Program-made: the position numbers and the translations under genes | Shown: positions 55,346-64,000 of the stretch, piece by piece | How the letters are laid out: each line of letters starts with the position of its first letter | Numbering within the stretch: position 1 is the first letter of the stretch | Assembly (NCBI GenBank): GCA_963702995.1 | Contig: OY969783.1 | Location: 2,852,001-2,916,000 of the forward strand | DNA: 64,000 nucleotides | Source: MFD04580-c1 sp963702995 | GTDB taxonomy: Bacteria > Planctomycetota > Phycisphaerae > Tepidisphaerales > Tepidisphaeraceae | Direction of reading: 5' to 3' | Notes under the pieces: generated by a model | What the model was told of the DNA's origin: nothing | Databases searched by the model: none | The model's input: only the letters and a program-made list of their open reading frames with translations

Positions 55346-56092
55346 CTACTTACCGGCGTCCGCCTTCCCGTACTTCGCGAGCTTAAAGTCTTCCTCGACC
55401 GCGAGGCCGATCCCCGGGGCGTAGAGCTTGATTTCCGGCTCTCCCTTTTCGAGGGCGCTGTCGTCGGCGACCTTCACGCAATGCTTCAGCTCACCGGCGG
55501 GGGTCGTCACCGTCTCGTCGGTGCTGACAATCTCGCACCGATCCATGGCGACCTTCGGCGCCTGTTCCTGAAAGAAACGCATCCCAGCCTCGGGCTTTCC
55601 GGGCATGATCACGCCCGCCTTGGCCCCGTCCACCCCGGCGAGCCACGAGCCGCCGTGGCCGGTCACCTTCCCGTCCTTGTACATGTCAACGTCCTCCCCG
55701 AAGTAGAACACGTCCTGGTTCTCCTTGGAGATCGCGAAGTAGTTGCGGGAGATCTCAATCAACTCGCCCCCTTCCGTCTCGCGCTCCTCAATGACGCGTG
55801 TTTCAACCCCATCGACTTGCTTGGTCTCGTTCAGAACGGTGATCGTAAGGGTATCGGGGCCTTGCGCTTTTTTGAGCAGCAGTTGGTAGCCCGGCTCCAG
55901 CACAAAGTAAGGATTGCGGCCGACCGAGGCGAGCTTGCCAGCTTCGGGTATTGCCGGCTTGGCCCAGACCTTGGCGGGCTGTCCCGACTTTCCGGGATCG
56001 GCCCCGGCGGCGACGGCGAGGCCTCCGGCCGCGAGGCCCAACGATATCAAACCGAGCATCGTAATCGCTTGGAGCGTCCGCGTGCTTTTCAT
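55346..56092 (-). CDS. Secreted hypothetical protein upstream of the two-component system
   Basis: 248 residues with an export signal (LQAITMLGLISLGLAAGGLA). The mature domain reads PYFVLEPGYQLLLKKAQGPD, TLTITVLNETKQVDGVETRV, NYFAISKENQDVFYFGEDVD and PAGELKHCVKVADDSALEKG, a repeated beta pattern of the kind seen in DUF1571/LolA-like periplasmic domains. I cannot name it. It starts divergently to the efflux operon (290-base gap) and is followed closely by the response regulator, so the three minus-strand genes are probably one operon. A role in sensing the efflux substrate is possible but unproven. Confidence 0.6.
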   Translation of the reverse strand: MKSTRTLQAITMLGLISLGLAAGGLAVAAGADPGKSGQPAKVWAKPAIPEAGKLASVGRNPYFVLEPGYQLLLKKAQGPDTLTITVLNETKQVDGVETRVIEERETEGGELIEISRNYFAISKENQDVFYFGEDVDMYKDGKVTGHGGSWLAGVDGAKAGVIMPGKPEAGMRFFQEQAPKVAMDRCEIVSTDETVTTPAGELKHCVKVADDSALEKGEPEIKLYAPGIGLAVEEDFKLAKYGKADAGK

Positions 56093-56382
56093 GAGTCGAG
56101 CCCTCGATCGGGTAAAAAAAGGTTGTCCAGGCGCGTCGCCCGCTTGTCCTCGGCGAGCCTTTTGCATTTCGTACGACAGCTCTTCCACGCCCGGCGGTAT
56201 CGAGTATCCTCCGGCACCATACGGACGGCACGATGACGAGATGATGATCGCGTCAGAGGCACGAGGACGTTCGTTCACGTTCGATTCGTCATTATCTCAT
56301 CATACGGCGAAGACTACTGTTACCGCTGTTTTAAGTGCCGGCCGCACTTGCCGGTATGACAGGACGGGCGATTCTGACCTTC

Positions 56383-57850
56383 ATGCGTAACATCCCACTC
56401 CGCCTCCGCAAGCGACTGGTGCCGCTCGCCGCCGCGCTGGCCGCCGGGTGCACCGCGTATGTCGCCGAGCCGTTGAACAACGATTCGATCAACCGGGCGT
56501 TGGCGCTGCCGCCAGCGGAGACCATCGCCCTGCGGGCCCGGCAGGTCGAGCACCCTCTTCTCAGGCCGGTCGCCATTGACCTGAACGAAGGGATCACCCC
56601 CGAGCAGGCCGGTGTGCTGGCGGTGCTGATCAGCCCATCCCTCCGGTCCGAGCGGGATCGACGCTCGCTCGCGTCCGCCCAGCTCATTCAAGCCAAACTG
56701 CTCCCCAACCCTCAGCTCGACCTGGTCGTGGACCCGGTGACCGGGGGCAACACCCTCGGCACCAGTACAGGGTACAACGTCGGCGTCAGTTGGGACTTTA
56801 CTTCGTTGATCTCCCACGGCGCCCGCGTCGCGGCCGCCGAGGCGCAGTCCAGGTCCGTCCACCTTGATGTCGCGTGGATGGAGTGGTTAACGGCGGAGGC
56901 GGCAAAGAAAAGCGCCTACGACCTTCTCTCCCTCCAGGCACAGGAACAGACCGCGCTGGAGATCGAGCGCCGGCTTACCGACGACCTTAATCTCGTCCGA
57001 CGCGCCGTCGATGCCCACCAGAAAACGCTGCTCGACCTGGCGGCCGCCGAGAGCGCGGCGCGCAAGGCCCACGCCGACCTGCTCGCCCTGCGGCATGACC
57101 TTCGGCACCAGGAACTGGCGGTCAAGCAGGCGATCGGGATGCCATCCGATGCGACGCTGACGCTCCGCGGCGACGTGCGGGCAACATGGATGGGGCTTCC
57201 CGACGCGTCGCATCTTCTTGAGGGGATTGAGGACCGCCGGCTCGACCTGGTCGCCCTGCGACACGGGTACGAGAGCCAGGAGCAGACCGTCCGCGCCGCG
57301 ACGCTGACGCAGTTCCCCAAGATCGTGCTCAACGTGCACCAGGGGAGCGACACCACCAACGTACACACGACCGGCATGGGCGCGACCGTCGATCTGCCGA
57401 TTTTCGACCAGAACCAGGGGAGCATCTCGATCGAGCAGGCGACGCGGCGAAAGCTGTTTGACGAATACGCGGCCCGTCTGTTCGACGCCCGCGCGAGCGT
57501 CGCCCTGGCGGTGGCGGACGTGGCCACGATCCGCGACCAGATCGCCGACGCCGACGACGCCATCCCCAGCCTGCGGAAAACAGTTGACACCTATCAGCAG
57601 GCCGTCGCCCAGGGGAACATCGATCTGTTGACGTATTACAGCGTGGCCAGCGACCTGGCCTCGAAACAGATGGACGCCCTGAAACTCCGGCAGCAGTTGC
57701 TCCAGGCGAAGATCGCCCTGGAAATCGCGGCCGGCGAATCGATCAGCGACGGCGGCGCGGCCGAGGGCCCGTCGTCCGGGCCGGCGGCCCCCCTGCCGGG
57801 CGGCATTACGCCGGCCAAACCCCCTCAGCGACGACGGAGGCGAGCCCGTG
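56383..57850 (+). CDS. TolC-family outer membrane efflux lipoprotein, frameshifted at the end
   Basis: About 488 residues. Lipoprotein signal (RLVPLAAALAAGC) then an outer membrane efflux fold: ALALPPAETIALRARQVEHP, AVLISPSLRSERDRRSLASA, LIQAKLLPNPQLDLVVDPVT and LFDARASVALAVADVATIRD. Start ATG 56383. The open frame runs to 58191, but the extra sequence is antisense-like. If one base is changed in the CCCCC run at about 57823-57828, the protein ends PSATTEASP with TGA at 57848-57850, overlapping the next gene's GTG. This mirrors the HlyD-RND junction, so I end it there. Confidence 0.85.
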
Positions 57851-59260
57851 AAGCCGTTCCTGGCATGGATCCTCATTGTCGTCGCGGTCATCGGGGCCGC
57901 GGGGGCCGGCTATTGGCTCGGGCATCGGCCCGCGGCCGCCTCCGGCGAAGGCGCCGCCCCGGCCGAAGGGGCCGCCACAACACAACCCGCCGAAGACGCC
58001 CCCGTCGCCACGGTCACCCTGGCTACCCTGCGCCGCGGCGAAATCAGCGTCCCGACCCTGGCCTACGGCGGCGTGGTGACGCAGCCGGGCGAAGTGCAGG
58101 TCATCTCGGTCCCCTTCGAGTCGAAGGTCGGCCGCATGCTCGTGACGGCGGGTCAGCCGGTCGCGCCGGGCGACCCATTGGTCGAGATTGACCTTAGCCC
58201 CGCCGCCAAGCTCCAGCTCACCGAGGCGCGGAACGCCGTAACGGCGGCCGAACGCGACGCCAGCCAGGCGCAGCAGCGGTACGACCAGCGGCTCGCGACT
58301 AACACCGAACTGAATGCGGCGCAAAACGCATTGCAATCGGCGAAGGGGAAGCTCGCGAACCTCGTTGAAACCGGGGCCGACAAACCCGCACGACAGTTGA
58401 CGTCGTCGGTTGCGGGCGTCGTCAGCAAAATCGATGTGCAAACCGGGCAGATCGCGACGCCCGGAGCGCCGCTGGTCGAAGTGGGGCCGAGCGACAAAGT
58501 GGAAGCGCGCCTGGGCGTCGAGCCAAAGCTCGCCCAAACGCTCGCGGCAGGACAGGTCGTCCGCCTGCGGGCGATCAACGACCCGTCGGGCGACGGGGTC
58601 GAGGGGCACGTCCGCCTCGTCTCCCGCCGGATGAACCCGGACAGCCGGATGATCGATGTATTCCTCTCGCTCCCCCCCGGGTCGGGCCTCATCCTCGACC
58701 AGGCGATCTCCGGCGAGATTATGCGGCAGGCAAACGACGCACTGCTCGTCCCGCGTGACGCGGCGGTGCCGACCGATGAGGGCGGGTATGCCGTATACGT
58801 CGTGCAGGACGGCCACGCGGTACGGCGCTCGGTCAAGGTCGGGCTGGAAAATAACACCGAGATGCAAGTCGAGGGCGAAGGCTTGAAAGAAGGAGCGAAG
58901 GTCGTCGTGGTGGGCAACTACGAGCTGACCGACGGGATCGCCGTACAAAGTGACGGCACTCCCGAGACACAGCCGACCGCGACGACACAAGCCTCCACAA
59001 CGCTTCCCGCGACTACCGAACGTGCGACAACCGAACGTGCGACGACCGAACGAGCGACAACCGAACCCGCGACGACTAAGCCCGCGACGACTAAGCCCGC
59101 GACGACTGGGCCCGCGACGGCTAAACCTGCAACGGCTCCTGCCCCGGCGGAATCGCCTTCGACGCTCCTTTCCCCGGCGTCTCCATCGCCGGCTGACGTG
59201 CCGGCCGCCCCGCCGGCGACGCGCCCGGCTACCCTTGCGACGACGGAGGCCTCCTCGTGA
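57848..59260 (+). CDS. HlyD/RND periplasmic adaptor with a repetitive tail
   Basis: 470 residues: N-terminal anchor (AWILIVVAVIGAAGAGYWLG), barrel-sandwich/lipoyl half GRMLVTAGQPVAPGDPLVEI, a hairpin (LQLTEARNAVTAAERDASQA), second half SVAGVVSKIDVQTGQIATPG, beta-barrel and membrane-proximal domains (VYVVQDGHAVRRSVKVGLEN). The C-terminal about 90 residues are TTERA/TTEPA/TTKPA repeats plus a Pro/Ala tail. GTG start overlaps the TolC stop; its own TGA overlaps the RND start. Connects the outer membrane channel to the pump. Confidence 0.9.
   Translation: MKPFLAWILIVVAVIGAAGAGYWLGHRPAAASGEGAAPAEGAATTQPAEDAPVATVTLATLRRGEISVPTLAYGGVVTQPGEVQVISVPFESKVGRMLVTAGQPVAPGDPLVEIDLSPAAKLQLTEARNAVTAAERDASQAQQRYDQRLATNTELNAAQNALQSAKGKLANLVETGADKPARQLTSSVAGVVSKIDVQTGQIATPGAPLVEVGPSDKVEARLGVEPKLAQTLAAGQVVRLRAINDPSGDGVEGHVRLVSRRMNPDSRMIDVFLSLPPGSGLILDQAISGEIMRQANDALLVPRDAAVPTDEGGYAVYVVQDGHAVRRSVKVGLENNTEMQVEGEGLKEGAKVVVVGNYELTDGIAVQSDGTPETQPTATTQASTTLPATTERATTERATTERATTEPATTKPATTKPATTGPATAKPATAPAPAESPSTLLSPASPSPADVPAAPPATRPATLATTEASS
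59015..59130 (+). repeat. In-gene 15-bp tandem repeats
   Basis: About seven imperfect copies of a 15-base unit (CGTGCGACAACCGAA, later CCCGCGACGACTAAG) encode the (R/P)ATTxx repeats in the adaptor tail. Likely variable in copy number between strains. Confidence 0.8.
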
Positions 59261-62200
59261 CGGTCGCCGCCTGGTCGCGCGGGCATGCCCGCTCCATCCT
59301 TTTTTTCGTCGTGCTCCTCGCGGCCGCCGGGCTCGCCAGTTCCGTGCGGCTGCCGGTCGGGCTCTTCCCGCAGGTTTATTTCCCGCGTGTCCGCATCAAT
59401 ATCGACGCGGGCGACCGTCCGGCCGAGCAGACGGCCGCCGAAGTGACGAACCCGGTTGAGCAGGCCGTCCGGGTGATCCCCGGCGTCCGGCGGGTGCGCT
59501 CCACCAGCACCCGCGGCTCGTGCGAGCTGACGATGGACTTCGACTGGGGCACCGACATGGTCTCGGCCGCCCTGCAGGTCGAGTCGCAGGTCAACAAGAT
59601 GCTCCCCGGCCTGCCGGCGGGCACGTCGTTCGAAATTCGCCGAATGGACCCCACGGTCTTCCCGGTCATCGCCTACAGCATGACCTCCGATTCGCGCTCG
59701 GCGACGGAGCTGCGCGACGTGGCGATGTTCCGGCTGCGGCCGACGCTGGCGACGGTCAACGGCGTGGCGACCGTCGGCGTCCAGGGGGGCGATACCGAAG
59801 AATTCCGCATCATCGTCGATGCGGCCAGGCTCGACTCCTACGGAATGACGCTCGGCGATGTCTCGGCGAAAGTCGCCGCGGCCAACGTGTTGACGGCGGT
59901 CGGGCGACTGGAAGACCACAACAAGCTCTACCTGGTCATCACCGATTCCCGATTCCACGAGGCCGATGAGATCGCGGCTACGGTGCTGCGGGCCGGCCCC
60001 GGCGGCGTCGTACGACTGTCGGATGTCGCGATGGTCCGCCGCGACGTGAAGCCGCAGTTTCAGCGCGTTGTGGCCGACGGCCACGACGCCGTGCTGCTGA
60101 ACGTCTACCAGCAGCCGGGCGGCAATACGGTGCAGATCGCCCGCGACATCCGGGCCCGACTTGACGCCGAGCGCCCGAACCTGCCCCCGGGCACCCACAT
60201 CGCCAACTGGTACGACCAGTCGGAGCTGATCCTCTCCTCGGAGGTCGGCGTCCGTGACGCGATCCTCATCGGTGTCGGGCTGGCGGCGATCGTCCTGCTG
60301 GTCTTCCTGCGCAACTGGAAGATCACGCTGATCGCCATCATGACGGTCCCGCTGGTGCTGGCGGCGACAGTGCTGGTGCTGAACGCGCTGCACATGAGCT
60401 TCAATATCATGACGCTCGGCGGGATGGCGGCCGCGGTCGGCCTCATCATCGACGACGCGATCGTGATGACGGAGCACATTATCCGCCGCCTCCATGGTCG
60501 CGGCGGCTCACGCGTCGCCGCGGAAGAGAAGGTGATCGAAGCCGCCGGCGAGTTTACGCGCCCGCTTGCCGGCTCGTCCCTATCGACAATCGTCATCCAT
60601 ATCCCGCCGGCGTTCCTGATCGGCGTGACGGGGGCCTTCTTCGCCGCACTGTCGTTGACGATGGCCTCGGCGCTGGTGATCTCATTCGGGGTTGCCTGGC
60701 TTGCGGTGCCAATCCTCGCGTCGCTCTGGCTGGGGCCTAAGGACGCCGAGACACGCGAGCCCGGCCCGATCGGGCGCCGGGTGGGCGGCGCTTACCGCGC
60801 GGCGATGACGCCGGTGCTGCGCTTCCCGTGGATTGCGCTGCTCCTGATCATCCCGCTGGCGATCGGCGGGTACATCGCGTACGGCCGCGTCCCGTCCGGC
60901 TTCATGCCGGCGGTGGACGAGGGGGGCTTCGTCATCGATTATTTCGCCCCGCCGGGAACGTCCGTCGCCGAAACCGACCGCCTGCTCCGCCAGGCCGAAG
61001 CCATTGTCCGCAAACATCCGGCGGTTGACACCTATTCGCGCCGCACGGGCCTTTCGCTGGGCGGCGACCTAAGCGAGGCAAACGAGGGGGACCTGTTCGT
61101 CCGCCTGAAGCCGATGCCGCGAAAGCCGGCCGAGGAAGTGATGGAGGATCTCCGGAAGGAGATCGAGCACACGATCCCCGGGCTCAACGTGGAGATCGCG
61201 CAGCTCGTTGAAGACCTGATCGGTGACCTTACCGGCGCCCCCCAGCCGATCGAGGTCAAGCTCTTCGCGTCGGACCAGGCGGTGTTGCTCGATCTGGCGC
61301 CAAAGGTGGCGGCGGCGTTGAAGGACGTCCCACACCTGGTCGAGGTCAAGAGCGGGATCAAAACGGCGGGCGATGCGATGCAACTGGCGGTTGACCCGGT
61401 GAAGGCGGCGCTGGAGGGGGTCAGCGCCGAGGTCGTCGCAAAGCTCCTGGCCGACGCGGTGTCGGGGAACGTCGCCACGGCGACGCAGCGCGGGCCAAGA
61501 TCGTCGGCGTTCGCGTCTGGCTGCCCCACAACGCGCGGGCCACGGATCAGGAGCTGCGCGACCTGCTGCTTCGCGCCCCCGACGGCCACACGTTCCCGCT
61601 GTCGCGGGTTGCGACCTTCAGTCGTATTTCCGGCCAGCCGCAGATCACCCGCGAAGACCTGCGGCCGATGATCGCCGTCACCGGCCGCATCGAAAACTCG
61701 GACCTTGGCTCCGTGAGCCGCGCGGTGCAAAAAGTGCTCGACGCGCCCGGCATGATCACGCCGGGCGTCCACTATGAGCTGGGCGGGCTGAAGCGCCAGC
61801 AGGACGACGCGACGGCGGGCATCGCGACGGTCATGGCCGTCGGCATCCTCCTCGTCTTCCTCCTGCTTTTGTTCCTGTATGAGAGCTTCCGCGTGCCGGT
61901 GGCAATGCTCCTGACCACCATGCTGGCCGTGGCGGCCGTCATGCTCGGCCTCTGGGTCACCGGCACCGAATTGAACATCAGCTCCGAGATGGGGCTGGTG
62001 ATGATCATCGGCAACGTGACCGAAGTGGCGATCTTCTACTACTCCGAGTTCACCGGCCTGCCCGAGGGCGACCCCACGATCGATCGCCTGATCACCGCCG
62101 GGACCGGCCGCGCCCGGGCGATCAGCATGACGACAATCGCCGCCATCCTCGCCCTGGCCCCCTTGGCGCTGGGGCTCGGCCAAGGCTCGGCCATGCTCCG

Positions 62201-62321
62201 CCCGATGGCCATCGCGATCATCACCGGCCTGGCCGTGCAGCTCCCGCTGGTGCTGGTCGCCATGCCGGCGCTGCTGATGATGATGGGCATCCGCAAGCCA
62301 CGGCGACGCGGCACCGCCTGA
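59257..62321 (+). CDS. RND efflux permease, frameshifted
   Basis: About 1,021 residues, the inner-membrane pump of a TolC/HlyD/RND system. N-terminal helix (SILFFVVLLAAAGLASSVRL), porter domain (DWGTDMVSAALQVESQVNKM), TM block with GGMAAAVGLIIDDAIVMTEH whose two Asp are the proton relay, then a second porter (YSRRTGLSLGGDLSEANEGD). The frame changes near 61487-61495 (GCGCGGGCC) from GNVATATQR to AKIVGVRVWLPHNARA, and continues to the C-terminal TM block (GLVMIIGNVTEVAIFYYSEF). Substrate class (drug or metal) is unclear. Confidence 0.92.
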
Positions 62322-62527
62322 TCGTCCGAGATAAATCTTCGTCACCTGCGCTTCGCTGGGCGCCGAACAGGCCTGGCGCCCGTCGGGTGTCGCCTACCTA
62401 GTGCCGCACGTCTGTTGCTCAGCGTCTATCGCTCGACGCGACATGGGATTGCCGATACCTTTTGCGAGCATGTCCGCCGCGCGGGTGGACGCGTACCGCG
62501 GATCATCAACTGACCCAACGAGCCCCC

Positions 62528-63772
62528 ATGGCCGACCTGCATCTACTCTCCCCCCACGGATTTCGGGCCTCCGGCGTTTATGCCGGGATTAAGACGCAGC
62601 ATAAGAATGACGTTGGACTGCTCGTCTGCGAAACCGTCGCGGCGGCGGCCGCCGTCTTCACGACGAACAAGGTGATCGCGGCGCCGGTGAAGGTCGGCCA
62701 GGCCCATATCGCCGGCGGCCGCCTGCGCGGGGTCGTGGTCAACGCGGGGAACGCCAACGCCTGCACGGGGCGACAGGGGGAGAAAGATGCCCTGGGCATG
62801 TGCCGGATCGCGGGCGAAGTGCTGGAGGCCGAACCGGGGCAGATCCTTCCCTCGTCCACCGGGATCATCGGGCACCTGATGCCGATGGACAAAGTCGAAG
62901 CGGGCATCCGCGACGCCGGGCAGTACCTGGGGAGCAGTTCGGAGCACGCGCTGCTCTTCGCCGACGCCATCCTGACAACCGACCTCACTCGCAAGGCGGC
63001 GGCGGCCCAGTTCAAGGTTGGGCGCGAGACAGTCATTGTTGCCGGCGTCTGCAAGGGGAGCGGGATGATCGGGCCGCGCATGTCACTCGCGGGCGCCACG
63101 GCCGGCAAAGGCAAGCGCGGCAAGCCGCTTCACGCGACGATGCTCGCCTACCTGACGACGGACGCGAAGATCCCCGCGCCCAAGCTGCGAGCGCTCCTTG
63201 GCGACTCATCTGAACGGAGCTTCAACGCGGTCACGGTGGACGACCACACCAGTACGAATGATACGGCCGCCATCATGGCTTCGGGCCTGGCGGGCGCGAT
63301 TGACTCGCCCGCGGCGATGAAGAAGTTCGCCGCGGCGCTGGACGAGGTCTGCCAGTCGCTCGCCTATCAGATCGCGGCCGATGGCGAAGGGGCGACGAAG
63401 GTCGTGATCATCAAGGTCAAAGGGGCGGAATCCGATTCTGATGCGAAGAAGATGGCCCGGGCGATCGCCAATTCGCCGCTGGTGAAGTGCGCCATGCACG
63501 GGAACGACCCGAACTGGGGCAGGATCGTTTCGGCGGCCGGGTTCTGCGGGGCGGCGTTCGACCCGGATCGGGCGACGCTGACGCTGCAGGGGACGATCGT
63601 CTTCCGAAACGGCCAGCCGGTGCCCTTTGACGCCGAGAAGACGAGCGCCTTACTCAAGGCGCCGCAAGTGACGGCGGAACTCTCCTGCCGATCCGGCACA
63701 GGGGAGGCGACCTGCTGGACCTGCGACCTCTCAAAAGAATACGTGACGATCAACGCCGACTACCACACATGA
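62528..63772 (+). CDS. argJ: Bifunctional ornithine acetyltransferase / N-acetylglutamate synthase with an insertion at the cleavage site
   Basis: 414 residues. ArgJ transfers acetyl from N-acetylornithine to glutamate in arginine synthesis. It has GVYAGIKTQHKNDVGLLVCE, AAAVFTTNKVIAAPV, VVNAGNANACTGRQGEKDAL, SSTGIIGHLMPMDK and ILTTDLTRKAAAAQF. The autocleavage region reads GVCKGSGMIGPRMSLAGATA-GKGKRGKPLHATMLAYLTTD: Thr of ATML is the nucleophile, but a Gly/Lys-rich insert of about 17 residues sits just before it. C-terminal CAMHGNDPNWGRIVSAAGF and the late NADYHT are normal. Confidence 0.93.
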   Translation: MADLHLLSPHGFRASGVYAGIKTQHKNDVGLLVCETVAAAAAVFTTNKVIAAPVKVGQAHIAGGRLRGVVVNAGNANACTGRQGEKDALGMCRIAGEVLEAEPGQILPSSTGIIGHLMPMDKVEAGIRDAGQYLGSSSEHALLFADAILTTDLTRKAAAAQFKVGRETVIVAGVCKGSGMIGPRMSLAGATAGKGKRGKPLHATMLAYLTTDAKIPAPKLRALLGDSSERSFNAVTVDDHTSTNDTAAIMASGLAGAIDSPAAMKKFAAALDEVCQSLAYQIAADGEGATKVVIIKVKGAESDSDAKKMARAIANSPLVKCAMHGNDPNWGRIVSAAGFCGAAFDPDRATLTLQGTIVFRNGQPVPFDAEKTSALLKAPQVTAELSCRSGTGEATCWTCDLSKEYVTINADYHT

Positions 63773-63851
63773 CGGCGCGATCGCTCCAGCGCCGCGTGCG
63801 AGAGTCGTCGATCACTGTTCCAACCCGCCAACCTGTGAAACGGGAGATGCG

Positions 63852-64000
63852 ATGAGACTGTCAAAATGGGCATTGATCCTTGGCGGCATCGGGCTGGCCG
63901 CTGGGCTGAACGACAATTCCTCGACGCGTGCGGCGCCCGCCGACGCAGCCGGGCCGGAAGCCGCGGCGACCAGCGTCACGGAGCCAACGGTCTTAAGAAC
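63852..64000 (+). CDS. Start of a secreted protein, cut by the window edge
   Basis: ATG at 63852 preceded by GGGAGATGCG; the product starts MRLSKWALILGGIGLAAGLN, an export signal, then an Ala/Pro/Thr-rich stretch (STRAAPADAAGPEAAATSVT). Frame is open to the end of the window. Too little remains to identify. Confidence 0.6.
   Translation, partial: MRLSKWALILGGIGLAAGLNDNSSTRAAPADAAGPEAAATSVTEPTVLR

Noticed and set aside
57851..58191. Apparent C-terminal extension of TolC overlapping the adaptor gene
   Set aside because: Arg-rich out-of-frame text; a one-base correction gives a stop overlapping the adaptor start, as at the next gene junction.
59015..59130. Tandem 15-bp units considered as a CRISPR array
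   Set aside because: Units are contiguous without spacers and encode protein repeats.
58918..60495. 525-codon minus-strand frame opposite the adaptor and RND pump
   Set aside because: Shadow of two strongly supported genes; the Val/Ala repeats are the antisense of the tandem repeats.

Overview
The window is about 64 kb of high-GC bacterial DNA. Gene content points to a planctomycete, most likely from the Phycisphaerae side of the phylum (an inference from content, not from a marker tree). Supporting features are a Planctomycetes/Verrucomicrobia-type bacterial microcompartment (BMC) locus, a DUF1844 protein, a TPR/SPINDLY-type fragment, a DUF4159 protein with a prenyltransferase-like front half, and several families of dispersed inverted repeats between genes.

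Layout. 1-5.8 kb: 5' part of an APC permease (minus), a PP2C phosphatase/Ser-Thr kinase fusion, a second kinase-like gene and a DUF72 gene. 6.1-10.9 kb (minus): a histidine phosphatase, a small membrane protein, a DUF1844 protein and a secreted sugar dehydrogenase/dihaem cytochrome fusion. 11.1-16.2 kb (minus): the arginine-to-putrescine route through agmatine (speA, aguA, aguB), with two small paralogous proteins in between. 16.5-22.3 kb: a secreted hypothetical, a GNAT enzyme, dnaA and a Tat-exported metallophosphoesterase. 22.3-30.7 kb is a rearranged accessory island: a truncated TPR glycosyltransferase, a group II intron remnant, two RHS C-terminal modules that share a nearly identical core but have unrelated lower-GC tips, an RHS fragment and short direct repeats. 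30.7-45.3 kb: queD, then the BMC operon (pduL, three BMC-H, acetate kinase, three BMC-P, CoA-acylating aldehyde dehydrogenase, an RpiB-like protein, class II aldolase, a lactate/malate dehydrogenase and a TIM-barrel-like protein), a DeoR regulator, and lutC/lutB facing it. 45.4-50.5 kb: a DUF2141 lipoprotein, an Nfu N-domain protein with a clear terminator, a DUF4159 protein and an EamA transporter. 50.7-62.3 kb: htpG, a two-component system, a secreted hypothetical and a TolC/HlyD/RND efflux operon. 62.5-64 kb: argJ and the start of a secreted protein.

How the genes fit together. The BMC cluster has what is needed to split L-fuculose- or L-rhamnulose-1-phosphate into DHAP and L-lactaldehyde and to turn lactaldehyde into lactyl-CoA, lactyl-phosphate and lactate with ATP formation, while a dehydrogenase recycles NADH. 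The neighbouring lutB/lutC could then oxidise lactate to pyruvate. The sugar isomerase and kinase and lutA are not in the window.

Sequence quality. At least ten otherwise conserved genes are broken by single-base indels, mostly in short G/C runs, and speA has an in-frame TAG at a conserved Glu position. The even spread over unrelated housekeeping genes argues for sequencing or assembly errors rather than decay. I therefore report these as single genes and state where the frame changes. All family assignments are from reading translated sequence by eye; no database search was run.
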